Origin: CALCNS01 sp964425745
GTDB lineage: Bacteria; Bacillota; JAAYKD01
Length of the DNA stretch: 7,445 nucleotides
Assembly (NCBI GenBank): GCA_964425745.1
Contig: CAYRNW010000043.1
Span: 1 to 7,445 of the forward strand
Direction: 5' to 3'
The number at the start of each line of letters is the position of its first letter. Within the stretch, counting starts at the first letter, position 1. The notes below the pieces were generated by a model. The model did not search any database and was not told the DNA's origin. It worked only from the letters and a program-made list of their open reading frames with translations. A program made the translations under genes and the position numbers. Positions 1-5,123 of this stretch are shown here, one piece after another.

Positions 1-52
1 AGACTCTGCAAACATCTCTCATATACTCATATGTTAAAATGTCTTCTTTCAC
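1..52 (-). CDS. 5' end of an unidentified gene, cut by the window edge
   Basis: A GTG codon at 52-50 is preceded by AGGAGG at 59-64 with a 6-nt gap, which is close to ideal initiation geometry. The frame stays open to the window edge and gives 17 codons, beginning MKEDILTYEYMRDVCRV. This is too short to assign a family. A copy of a hairpin-linked motif (83-113) lies just upstream of the Shine-Dalgarno site, so it would be in the 5' leader of this gene. The reading is supported mainly by the ribosome binding site. Confidence 0.6.
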   Translation of the reverse strand, partial: MKEDILTYEYMRDVCRV

Positions 53-82
53 TTGGCACCTCCTGAAAAACTAAAATAATCA

Positions 83-113
83 TTTTCACGATGAAAACAC
101 TTACCCCACCCTG
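83..113 (-). repeat. Hairpin-linked 20-bp motif, copy A
   Basis: Read on the plus strand, 94-113 differs from 6554-6573 by one base in 20 (core CTTACCCCACCCTG). In both places the same side of the core carries a hairpin. Here the arms TTTTCA (83-88) and TGAAAA (92-97) enclose a 3-nt loop; in copy B the arms are 9 bp of different sequence. On the minus strand the order is CAGGGTGGGGTAAG then hairpin, about 20 nt before the Shine-Dalgarno site of the gene starting at 52. A shared cis-regulatory leader or a small dispersed repeat would both fit. Confidence 0.5.
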
Positions 114-139
114 CAAAACATCTATACCACTGAAAATGC

Positions 140-157
140 GCAACCTATTTGGGTTGC
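140..157. terminator. Short hairpin, possible weak terminator
   Basis: GCAACC (140-145) and GGTTGC (152-157) form a 6-bp stem with a 6-nt loop, 20-40 nt past the stop of the membrane-protein stub on the minus strand. The T-tract is poor on the minus strand (ATTTTC), and the plus strand is T-rich but interrupted. It may end transcription of the 179-397 frame, but it is weak. Confidence 0.3.
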
Positions 158-178
158 ACTATTTTGGTTATATTTTGA

Positions 179-397
179 TTAAGTGTAATTTTTGAGAGTG
201 ATTGATATAATTAATGCAATAGCTACACTTAAAAGAGTTCCTACTAGATAACGTTCGGCAACCTCGCGATCCTCAAGTTGTTTGAACCTAGCTATAGTTT
301 TCGCTGTTAAAACAAACCCAATTGCTCCTAACTGATTGTTAAGAACGAGAGTAGCGATAATAAAATTCAAGCAGTGGGTGCGGACGAAACTTATCAC
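179..397 (-). pseudogene. C-terminal stub of a membrane protein, abutting fic
   Basis: The 72-residue frame starts with GTG at 397, which overlaps the fic TGA stop as GTGA, so it could be translated by coupling. From about residue 12 it looks like the end of a larger membrane protein: a hydrophobic stretch IIATLVLNNQLGAIGFVLTA, a charged linker with the motif AKTIARFKQLEDREVAERY, then a second hydrophobic helix LVGTLLSVAIALIISI. The GAIGF-AKxIxRF-E-Y-xxGTxxS pattern resembles the C-terminal part of integral membrane proteins of the DUF3307 kind, from memory and unverified. The first 11 residues (MISFVRTHCLN) look unrelated and include an operator-like sequence (373-388). I infer that the gene lost its 5' part when the fic segment was joined here. 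It could instead be a real small two-helix protein. Confidence 0.5.
373..388 (+). repeat. Operator-arm-like sequence at the fic 3' end
   Basis: The plus-strand bases AGTGGGTGCGGACGAA match AGTGGGTGGACGAA at 1547-1560 except for a 2-nt insertion. The second site is the outer arm of the fic operator, in the same orientation. The intact fic gene therefore lies between two near-identical short direct sequences about 1.17 kb apart. The position coincides with the point where the membrane-protein stub loses its family-like sequence. Confidence 0.4.
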
Positions 398-1461
398 CTT
401 TCAAGGGCATCCGCTCTCACATAATAAGTGTTTTTTCCGGTACCACATTTCACAATCTCGCCTTCGTCAACAAGTCGTTTTATGGAAGCCAAAATTGCTG
501 ACCGTCCATAACTGGGGCAACCAGCGATGACCTCTGCACCTGTTGTTTTACCAATTTTTTGCAGCATAAATGCTTTAACAATGTCGTATGTCGTACTACT
601 TTTTCCCTTTGAACCCATTATACCGGCCCGCTCCTCGAACTCAACATAACAGGCCAGGATGACTTTCAACATATACTTGATAAACGGTGTAGGTTCATTA
701 TCTCCCTCATGCCAGCCAATATCTGCATTTTGTAGCACATCATAATACGAATCCTTTGTCTTCTCGATTTGCTTTTCAATACTGATATATTTCCCAACCT
801 CATATCCATTCTGATAAAGCAACAGCAAAGTGAGCAGTCTGCTCATGCGACCATTACCGTCATTGAACGGATGAATACACAAAAAGTCGCTGATGAAAGT
901 AGGGATAAGAATCAGCGAATCCACTCTCTCCAAGGAAATCGCGTACTCATAACTCTTGCAAAGGGACTCCATAGCTTCTGGAGTTTCAAAAGGAGCTACA
1001 GGGATAAAGCGGGTAACCTGCGTCCCATCTGTCTTTATTTCGTTGATAAAGTTCTGGACATTCTTAAAGTTGCCACCATAGGACAATCCAGCCCGTTTCA
1101 GCAAATCTCTGTGAAGTTGCAAGATATAGTTAGGTCGAATAGGAATGAAATCGTGGTTGTCGTGGATTGTGTTTAACACATCCCTGTAGCCCATGATTTC
1201 GCTTTCCTCTCTGTTCCGAGGCGTAGTTTTTTCATTGATCAGTAATTTAAATCTAGAGCCTGTCGTCACGATGCCTTCAATTTTATTGGATGCCTCTGTG
1301 CTCTGAATTCTTGCTATTTCCACCAAACGCTCCAGCTCCACAGGTTTCTGTCTAATAAACAGTTCCTGACGCCCCTTGTACTCATGAATTTTTGCAACAT
1401 AGTACAGGATCTCTGAGTCCCACATTTTTTCTGCTAACTGCTTATAGTCGAAATTACGCAT
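394..1461 (-). CDS. Fic family protein AMP-transferase with C-terminal winged helix
   Basis: This is a complete 355-residue Fic protein. The Fic core motif HPFNDGNGRMSR is at residues 197-208, with the catalytic His at 197, the metal-binding acidic residue at 201 and the anion-binding GNGR loop. The N-terminal inhibitory helix motif, SNKIEG (58-63), fits the class II autoinhibited type. Family knowledge: such enzymes transfer AMP from ATP to Ser/Thr/Tyr hydroxyls of target proteins. Residues from about 290 to the end resemble a winged helix-turn-helix, ending in YYVRADALER. The target is unknown. ATG codons at 1518 and 1464 are also in frame. I chose 1461 because GGGAGG lies 5 nt upstream and the predicted promoter's start point is near 1512, inside any longer reading. 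Length and the MRNFDYKQL start agree with remembered relatives. All key residues are present, so the gene looks functional. The stop overlaps the next frame as GTGA. Confidence 0.93.
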   Translation of the reverse strand: MRNFDYKQLAEKMWDSEILYYVAKIHEYKGRQELFIRQKPVELERLVEIARIQSTEASNKIEGIVTTGSRFKLLINEKTTPRNREESEIMGYRDVLNTIHDNHDFIPIRPNYILQLHRDLLKRAGLSYGGNFKNVQNFINEIKTDGTQVTRFIPVAPFETPEAMESLCKSYEYAISLERVDSLILIPTFISDFLCIHPFNDGNGRMSRLLTLLLLYQNGYEVGKYISIEKQIEKTKDSYYDVLQNADIGWHEGDNEPTPFIKYMLKVILACYVEFEERAGIMGSKGKSSTTYDIVKAFMLQKIGKTTGAEVIAGCPSYGRSAILASIKRLVDEGEIVKCGTGKNTYYVRADALER

Positions 1462-1466
1462 CATTT

Positions 1467-1472
1467 CCTCCC
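1467..1472 (-). promoter_or_regulatory. Shine-Dalgarno site deciding the fic start
   Basis: GGGAGG on the minus strand is followed by AAATG and then ATG at 1461. It is the only strong site near the candidate starts; the in-frame ATG at 1518 has none. It favours initiation at 1461, leaving a leader of about 50 nt. Confidence 0.75.
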
Positions 1473-1486
1473 AATTCCGAACAAAA

Positions 1487-1562
1487 TATTCGTCCACCCA
1501 TTTCCTTCTTTCGTCCATATTGTATCGAAAATTGGACGAATAGTCAAGTGGGTGGACGAATA
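1487..1562 (-). promoter_or_regulatory. Four-box palindromic operator around the fic promoter
   Basis: The 14-bp arms at 1487-1500 and 1549-1562 are exact reverse complements (core TTCGTCCACCCA). Nested inside is a second inverted pair, TTCGTCCA at 1510-1517 and its complement at 1533-1540. The box starts are spaced 21, 23 and 20 bp, about two helical turns, so all four boxes lie on roughly one face of the DNA. One box sits just upstream of the -35, one in the -35/-10 spacer, one at the expected start point and one in the leader. A dimeric or tetrameric repressor bound here would occlude RNA polymerase. The obvious candidate is the Fic protein's own winged helix (inference). Confidence 0.75.
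1519..1547 (-). promoter_or_regulatory. Sigma-A promoter of fic
   Basis: TTGACT (1542-1547) and TACAAT (1519-1524) are separated by exactly 17 bp, each one base from consensus. Transcription should start near 1512, giving a leader of about 50 nt to the ATG at 1461. The promoter lies wholly within the outer arms of the operator, so fic has its own regulated promoter although the pRiA4b-like gene upstream is in the same direction. Confidence 0.8.
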
Positions 1563-1584
1563 ATGAATCAACTCGCAAGCGTTT

Positions 1585-2190
1585 CTAGCTTCGTCTTACT
1601 GATTTCTTTTCGTGAAAGGTTAAAATTTGCAATTTTTCGCGTAATTGTGTTTTACTATACTTTTCATACTGTTGCGAGCTAGCCCAAGCACGCAAATCAT
1701 GGTATTCTGGGTGAGATTTGTTTTTCAGAATCTCAAGAAAAGCATAGTATCCACTCATTCCACCAACATCATCCGGTGGTGCGGTCTCTGCTCCATCTTT
1801 GAAGAACACATATTTATAATTATAGTTTTCTTTAACATCAAGGACTCGGATTAGAATCTTCCAATCATCCCCGAAATCATAGGTGTAAAAAAATTCGTTA
1901 TTTTGGTTCAAATATTTGTCATAGATAACCCTAGAAGCATTTTTATAAGTAAATCTGGAATTGAACATGTCAAAATCATCAGATGATGCGTCTGTTATCC
2001 TTAATCTCTCCTCAGGGAAGAAAAACTCAAACGAGTGATATCCTCGGTTCGGATACCCACTCATGAAATTTGTTGAATATTGAATCACATCGTGTAGCTT
2101 AACAAACGAATATCCTGCTGGAAGCCAAACTTCACGCCAAATCAGTGGATCAGAATCGATAAATTCAAAGCGAATCAAATATGCTTTCAT
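1585..2190 (-). CDS. pRiA4b ORF-3-like family protein (IS1096 passenger type)
   Basis: This is a 201-residue protein of the plasmid pRiA4b ORF-3-like family (Pfam PF07929). Visible family motifs in order are PLIWREVWLPAG near residues 15-26, LHDVIQ (32-37), FEFFFPEERL (54-63), YDFGDDW (104-110) and APPDDVGGMSGY (137-148). The biochemical role is not established; relatives occur as passenger genes of transposons and on plasmids. I start at 2190 because GAGGAG (2198-2203) lies 7 nt upstream and the family begins at this point. A longer in-frame reading to 2256 runs into a fic relic. The stop at 1585 is 22 nt from the outer fic operator arm. No terminator separates the two genes, so read-through into fic is possible. 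A second, decayed member lies at 3907-4074. Confidence 0.85.
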   Translation of the reverse strand: MKAYLIRFEFIDSDPLIWREVWLPAGYSFVKLHDVIQYSTNFMSGYPNRGYHSFEFFFPEERLRITDASSDDFDMFNSRFTYKNASRVIYDKYLNQNNEFFYTYDFGDDWKILIRVLDVKENYNYKYVFFKDGAETAPPDDVGGMSGYYAFLEILKNKSHPEYHDLRAWASSQQYEKYSKTQLREKLQILTFHEKKSVRRS

Positions 2191-2211
2191 ACCTACTCTC
2201 CTCTCCCCTCG

Positions 2212-2270
2212 TTTCAAGGGCAACCGCCCTGACATAATAAGTGCTTTTTCCAGCACCCCATTTCACAATC
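2212..2270 (-). pseudogene. Relic of a fic 3' end
   Basis: These 59 bases align without gaps to 399-457, the last codons of the intact fic gene, with 7 mismatches (52/59). The translated relic reads IVKWGAGKSTYYVRAVALE against IVKCGTGKNTYYVRADALE in the intact protein. Homology stops sharply just upstream at the ATTGTG codons. Downstream the relic frame runs past the pRiA4b start instead of stopping. So a second, diverged fic gene once ended here, immediately upstream of the pRiA4b-like gene, and only its tail remains. Confidence 0.8.
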
Positions 2271-2284
2271 GTTTATTTTTTCCT

Positions 2285-2554
2285 TCAGGGAAGACTGCAA
2301 AAGCGCTTTTTTTGTGTGGAGTCCAAAACACTCTTTTCCATCGCTGTGAGATAAGCTATTTTGTTAATTTTGCTCCAGTCCAAACATAATTTCAGTTGGG
2401 TAGTGGCACTAACCAACTCGTTGTTATCTTTTTTAAGTCTCGCCTTTAAGTATTTCCAATAATTTCTGATTTTTCTGTAGTCGTCCTCGCCACGCAAAAC
2501 ACCGATGAATGTGTTACTACCAAGGGTTGTATCATCACATATAGTGATCTTCAA
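2285..2554 (-). pseudogene. Truncated Bro-N (phage antirepressor-like) gene
   Basis: The 89-residue frame starts at a TTG codon at 2554 with a weak upstream GGAAG. Residues about 17-55 carry a recognisable block, GVLRGEDDYRKIRNYW followed by LKARLKKDNNELVSATTQLKL. This resembles the YW-LK-RL-EG-E-V-QLK segment of Bro-N/antirepressor proteins of phages and mobile elements. Full-length members have an N-terminal part before this block and a long region after it (typically a DGK-TD segment, then IPSPKAEPFK). Here both flanks are replaced by unrelated sequence. I read it as a broken gene with deletions on both sides. The family call is from memory and only moderately sure; a small functional protein cannot be excluded. 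Confidence 0.5.
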
Positions 2555-2800
2555 TATTTTACTTCCTGCTACCTACATGAATGTCCTTTTATTTTACCAT
2601 AAAACCCGTTTTGTTCTATCTGTTTTCTTACTTTCATGGTCAGAATTTTACATTTCAAACCAAAAATGGGTTTCAATGTTTTTCTGATTGCAAATATAGT
2701 CAAACGTATTCAAAAATAAGCTTTCATTTCGCACCCAAAGGAATGCCGAAATGCAGTCGGTATCAAAATCGTCAAGAGTATTTTGTGCGAATATTATGAC

Positions 2801-2819
2801 AAAAAAACCCTTTCGGGTT
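2801..2819 (-). terminator. Rho-independent terminator-like hairpin
   Basis: On the minus strand AACCC-GAAA-GGGTT is followed by five further T bases: a 5-bp stem capped by a GNRA tetraloop with a clean T-tract. It lies about 210 nt past the antitoxin stop and would end transcription coming from the toxin-antitoxin operon. The plus strand also has a T-run (CTTTTT), so it may act in both directions. Confidence 0.55.
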
Positions 2820-2921
2820 GCTTTTTCATATTGCTTAGTAAATGAATAGCGTTCTTGGAGCGCATAATATGCCATCCCCAATCGCAAGCACATGCGCGAA
2901 AAGTCGCCCGAAAGGATTTTT
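2803..2921. repeat. 23-bp imperfect inverted repeat pair
   Basis: The bases 2803-2825 match the reverse complement of 2899-2921 at 19 of 23 positions, sharing CCTTTCGGG and flanking A and T runs. The 73-bp interior holds further GC-rich palindromic bits. It could be two terminator-like units in opposite directions, the ends of a very small mobile element, or a folded RNA. Confidence 0.4.
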
Positions 2922-2958
2922 GAGCGAAGAACATGCGCTCAACGTGCGCCTTAAGTAG

Positions 2959-2996
2959 AACATCAGAAGAAGTCAAGATTGAGTTCTTCTGATGTT
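2959..2996 (+). terminator. 13-bp perfect hairpin with plus-strand T-run
   Basis: AACATCAGAAGAA (2959-2971) and its exact complement (2984-2996) form a long stem. The 12-nt loop can pair further, TCAA with TTGA. On the plus strand the stem runs directly into TTTTT (2995-2999), the form of a plus-strand terminator. On the minus strand it lies about 30 nt after the antitoxin stop but lacks a T-tract. No plus-strand gene upstream explains it. Confidence 0.5.
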
Positions 2997-3028
2997 TTTG
3001 ATAAATATTAATAATTGGAAGTGTAATT

Positions 3029-3316
3029 TTAGCTTCTTCGTTCTGGAATAAATTCCAAACGCAATCTCATTCCCATTCCCGATGCGAGTCTTTTTACCAT
3101 ATCGAGACTTGGATTTCTCGTCCCGTTTTCAATTCGGCTTATATCAGCTTGAGTAATACCTGTCGCTAAAGATAAATCTTTCTGTGTAAAATTCTGACTT
3201 TTTCTTGCATCAATCAAGACCTGAATAATATCGTACTCTGGTTGAAGTTCATCATACGCAGAACGAATTTCAGGATCTTCTAATGATTTTTTCTTAAAAT
3301 CAGAGTATCTGCTCAT
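3029..3316 (-). CDS. HigA-like antitoxin, XRE-family HTH
   Basis: This 95-residue protein has a Cro/C1-type helix-turn-helix at about residues 32-87, with the signature FTQKDLSLATGITQADISRI then ENGTRNPSLDMVKRLASG. The N-terminal 30 residues are charged and probably contact the toxin. Family knowledge: HigA-type antitoxins bind and neutralise the toxin and repress their own operon. The ATG at 3316 is preceded by AAAGGAG with a 7-nt gap. It overlaps the end of the toxin gene by 17 bp, which implies translational coupling in a toxin-first order typical of HigBA. Both helix-turn-helix and tail look complete. Confidence 0.88.
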   Translation of the reverse strand: MSRYSDFKKKSLEDPEIRSAYDELQPEYDIIQVLIDARKSQNFTQKDLSLATGITQADISRIENGTRNPSLDMVKRLASGMGMRLRLEFIPERRS

Positions 3317-3665
3317 TCAAATATCTCCTTTCATAATCCGCCTTATATTTCTTTGCCAAAGCAATTCCAACAGGCGGTGTTTTTTGGGTCTTCTTTATAA
3401 ACCCATTTGTTAGTATTGCCTTATTTCCTATGAAATAAAAGTAAAGGACTCTTGAAATATCTGAGCCTTGTTTGATTCTCAATTCAAAGATTCCATCACC
3501 AAGAGGTGCAGAATGTGGTTCTCGTAATTCAGAACCATTCGTTTCCAACAAATCAAGAGTACGCAACACTTTAGCGTACATTTTTTTATCAAGAGATTTA
3601 ATGAAATCCTCAACAGGACATTTACCATCTTCGGTTTCATAGAAATCAATTCTTATTGTCCCCAA
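3300..3665 (-). CDS. HigB-like toxin, RelE/ParE superfamily (phage Gp49-like)
   Basis: This 121-residue protein has the layout of Gp49-like/HigB toxins (PF05973). It begins with an N-terminal strand, IRIDFYETEDGKCPVEDFI (4-22). LREPHSAPLGDGIFELRIK (47-65), ISRVLYFYF (70-78) and LTNGFIKKTQKTPP (85-98) follow, with a basic tail. Family knowledge: such toxins are ribosome-dependent mRNA nucleases. The conserved GFxKKTQKTP block is intact, so the toxin is probably active and needs the antitoxin next to it. The start is a TTG at 3665 (GGGAG touches it, AAGG lies 8 nt upstream). No ATG lies in frame before the first conserved strand. A weak TTG start in a toxin-first operon would keep toxin below antitoxin (inference). 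Confidence 0.88.
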   Translation of the reverse strand: MGTIRIDFYETEDGKCPVEDFIKSLDKKMYAKVLRTLDLLETNGSELREPHSAPLGDGIFELRIKQGSDISRVLYFYFIGNKAILTNGFIKKTQKTPPVGIALAKKYKADYERRYLNEQIL

Positions 3666-3685
3666 CTCCCTCGCCTTGTAATATC

Positions 3686-3714
3686 ATTATATGTCGTATT
3701 AAACATATTGTCAA
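3686..3714 (-). promoter_or_regulatory. Consensus promoter of the toxin-antitoxin operon with spacer palindrome
   Basis: TTGACA (3709-3714) and TATAAT (3686-3691) are both perfect consensus with a 17-bp spacer. Transcription should start near 3679. The spacer and -10 hold an inverted repeat, ATATGT (3703-3708 read on the minus strand) and ACATAT (3689-3694), centred 14 bp apart. This is a likely operator for the HigA-like protein and fits autorepression of a very strong promoter. Confidence 0.88.
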
Positions 3715-3809
3715 GTGTTTTCTAAAAGATTTCAAAAGTAATTTTAGACATCCATGCCTTTTCGGTTAGTTCTATTAGCGCCGAGGTATAATTGACCTAA
3801 ATCGCCGGA

Positions 3810-3847
3810 AAGTAAATGCCCAACACAAAGTGTTGGGTCATTTACTT
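3810..3847. terminator. 17-bp hairpin in the intergenic region
   Basis: Arms 3810-3826 and 3830-3847 pair over 17 bp with a single bulged T (3838) and a 3-nt AAA loop, one of the strongest hairpins in the window. No clean T-tract follows on either strand. It may stop minus-strand transcripts running on from the lipoprotein gene through the relics, but that gene's stop is 500 nt away. Any role is inferred. Confidence 0.4.
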
Positions 3848-3906
3848 AAATTATCAAACTGACAAAATACTCGCTTTATTCTCTTTTTAAAATCAATTTA
3901 ATTATA

Positions 3907-4074
3907 TCATCTGCTACTTAGGTTAGCAAGTAAAATATGTTCATTAGAAGAGACGTCCCCAAACAGCTTTTCTTCAGCTACATAGCCATTGTATTCATTA
4001 ACCTTCTCCTCCATCTTCTCCAGGAAATCCACAAACCCACTCAAGCCCCCTACATCGTCCATAGAAATCATCAT
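3907..4074 (-). pseudogene. C-terminal relic of a pRiA4b-like gene
   Basis: The minus strand encodes a short frame ending at 3907 whose first residues are SMDDVGGLSGFVDFLEKMEE. This matches the PPDDVGGMSGYYAFLEIL block of the intact family member at 1585-2190. The rest (about 35 residues, ending LLANLSSR) is not recognisable. The segment upstream of DDVGG, which should hold the YDFGDDW motif, is missing, there is no ribosome binding site, and stop codons lie just upstream at about 4075. I read this as the tail of a second pRiA4b-family gene, separated from its 5' part by the junction with the plus-strand relic. Confidence 0.65.
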
Positions 4075-4078
4075 TCAC

Positions 4079-4353
4079 AAGGATTCATCTCTAACTGAAG
4101 TAGAGAAAATCTTACGGATTCTATTGAGTCAATAATTGCATCACACACAAAGTATGAACCATTACTCGATAATAAAGACGATCGTGGTGAAGTGAAATCA
4201 TTATCTTATATTGCTGTCAAAGGTCTGCTCTACTTCGTAGCAAATGACAATAATTCCATTCAACTCATTGAAAAAACAGCAGAATGATCAACTGGCCTAG
4301 ATAATGTACAAGCCATTAAAATGCTTGGCTTCTCTATTTTCTGGTTTGATTAA
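4079..4353 (+). pseudogene. Decayed plus-strand gene fragment, family unknown
   Basis: From 4099 one frame reads as ordinary protein: LTDSIESIIASHTKYEPLLD, then NKDDRGEVKSLSYIAVKGLL, then YFVANDNNSIQLIEKTAE, up to a TGA at 4285-4287. The same frame continues without a shift as STGLDNVQAIKMLGFSIFWF and stops at 4351. The TGA is most simply a mutated TGG (Trp). Upstream, another frame (from 4079: KDSSLTEVEKIL) flows into this one if a 1-base shift near 4110 is allowed. So the piece carries at least one nonsense and probably one frameshift mutation and lacks a start. I do not recognise the family. It ends one base before the lipoprotein stop on the other strand. Confidence 0.6.
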
Positions 4354-4354
4354 A

Positions 4355-5050
4355 TTAGGAAGTCCATTGGCTGTGAACGATACCAACGAGCATCCAATTT
4401 CCACTGACATTTTCAAACATAAGGGTTAGGCTGGTCCAATCCATACCGGCATACTGCGGGTCAAAGCCGGTAAAGTGAAATTCTACAAAGGAAGCAGTCG
4501 GGTACTCAATAGATATATTGTTGATGAGGTTACCTGTACCGATTGTCGTATTATTTCCAATAAGATGAGGGTTCAAGTAATCTTCATCGTAGACAAACTC
4601 ATCATAATAATCGCTAAATTTATAAGAAATAGGGTCTCCTGAGCCCTGGTAGCTGCCCCAAGTATAAATTGTTGGATCCGTGAGCAAGGTTGGTAAAGCC
4701 GTTGCCGCGAAGTTCAAATCAGTGGCAATATTGATATAGTAGTAAGGTGAAAAACGTAGCCCCATGGTAGGGTGAACGTAAGAAGCTAAAGTCGTCATAT
4801 CTTTGTCTTCAAGCGCTTGCATCACATTCAGTGAGGTTTGTAGAAGGGTAGCGGAAGAAGCATTCGCTTCTGCTTCCAATTCTAAAATCCTTGCATCCAA
4901 CTCTGAAATTTTGTTATCTTTTGTTGTTATTTGCGCTTCTAAATCCGCTATTTTCTTAACCTGTTCTTCATTGGGGGCCGGGTTGCATCCGGCAAGTAAA
5001 AAAACCAGTACAAGAGTGACCACAAGCCACTTGCTTCTTAATAGTTTCAT
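4355..5050 (-). CDS. Lipoprotein with coiled-coil linker, function unknown
   Basis: This 231-residue protein has a lipoprotein signal peptide: a basic start (KLLRSK), a hydrophobic core and lipobox LLAGC with the lipidated Cys at 22. Residues about 28-64 form heptads typical of a coiled coil (ADLEAQITTKDNKISELDAR). A C-terminal globular domain of about 165 residues follows, containing YVHPTMGLRFSPYYY, YTWGSYQGSGDPI, YDEFVYDEDY, a GNNTTIGTGN segment and FTGFDPQYAGMDW. I remember similar domains in exported proteins of Bacillota without a known function. It should sit on the outer face of the membrane. The ATG at 5050 has GAGGT 6 nt upstream. The start overlaps a fic relic frame by 4 nt (ATGA). 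It is likely co-transcribed with the two genes upstream. Confidence 0.85.
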   Translation of the reverse strand: MKLLRSKWLVVTLVLVFLLAGCNPAPNEEQVKKIADLEAQITTKDNKISELDARILELEAEANASSATLLQTSLNVMQALEDKDMTTLASYVHPTMGLRFSPYYYINIATDLNFAATALPTLLTDPTIYTWGSYQGSGDPISYKFSDYYDEFVYDEDYLNPHLIGNNTTIGTGNLINNISIEYPTASFVEFHFTGFDPQYAGMDWTSLTLMFENVSGNWMLVGIVHSQWTS

Positions 5051-5112
5051 AGCAATACCTCATAATCTGCACCTTGCAGTACTTCATTATATGACTCCTT
5101 AGTCTTCTCCAT
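5047..5112 (-). pseudogene. Internal relic of a fic gene overlapping the lipoprotein start
   Basis: A 21-codon frame from ATG at 5112 to TGA at 5047 reads MEKTKESYNEVLQGADYEVL. The intact Fic protein has EKTKDSYYDVLQNAD at residues 233-247. At DNA level 5068-5109 matches fic 724-765 at 33 of 42 positions, with no gaps. Similarity ends on both sides. The TGA overlaps the lipoprotein ATG as ATGA, so if translated it would couple to the lipoprotein, though it lacks a good ribosome binding site. I read it as the remnant of another fic copy that diverged longer ago than the one at 2212. Confidence 0.7.
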
Positions 5113-5123
5113 GGAAACACACT

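Larger units (their letters stand above)
2555..3028. other. Gene-free stretch with inverted repeats
   Basis: I see no credible gene here. The reading frames that exist have no family-like composition or ribosome binding site. The left part (2555-2800) is AT-rich and plain. The right part (2801-2996) is richer in GC and contains a terminator-like hairpin, a 23-bp imperfect inverted repeat and a 13-bp hairpin, listed separately. It also has an 8-bp inverted pair, GAGCGCAT (2858-2865) with ATGCGCTC (2933-2940). Confidence 0.5.

Noticed and set aside
769..1176. A 135-codon plus-strand frame.
   Set aside because: It lies wholly opposite the conserved Fic core and has no family-like sequence; it is a shadow of fic.
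1462..1578. Longer Fic readings starting at 1578 or 1518.
   Set aside because: These starts lie inside the promoter/operator and upstream of the predicted transcript start. Neither has a ribosome site, whereas GGGAGG precedes the ATG at 1461.
2648..2976. Overlapping minus-strand frames of 60-81 codons.
   Set aside because: They cross the inverted repeats and the terminator hairpin, lack ribosome sites and show no recognisable motif.
3744..3845. A minus-strand reading SGDLGQLYLGANRTNRKGMD ending at 3744 that looks like a protein C-terminus.
   Set aside because: It is short, has no start or ribosome site, runs through the 17-bp hairpin and matches no family I know. It may be another relic but cannot be supported.
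5086..5091. A perfect TATAAT on the minus strand upstream of the lipoprotein gene.
   Set aside because: No acceptable -35 hexamer lies 16-19 bp upstream, and the bases are part of the fic relic codons.
4803..5102. A 99-codon plus-strand frame.
   Set aside because: It is antisense to the lipoprotein signal peptide and coiled coil, whose features are clear on the minus strand.
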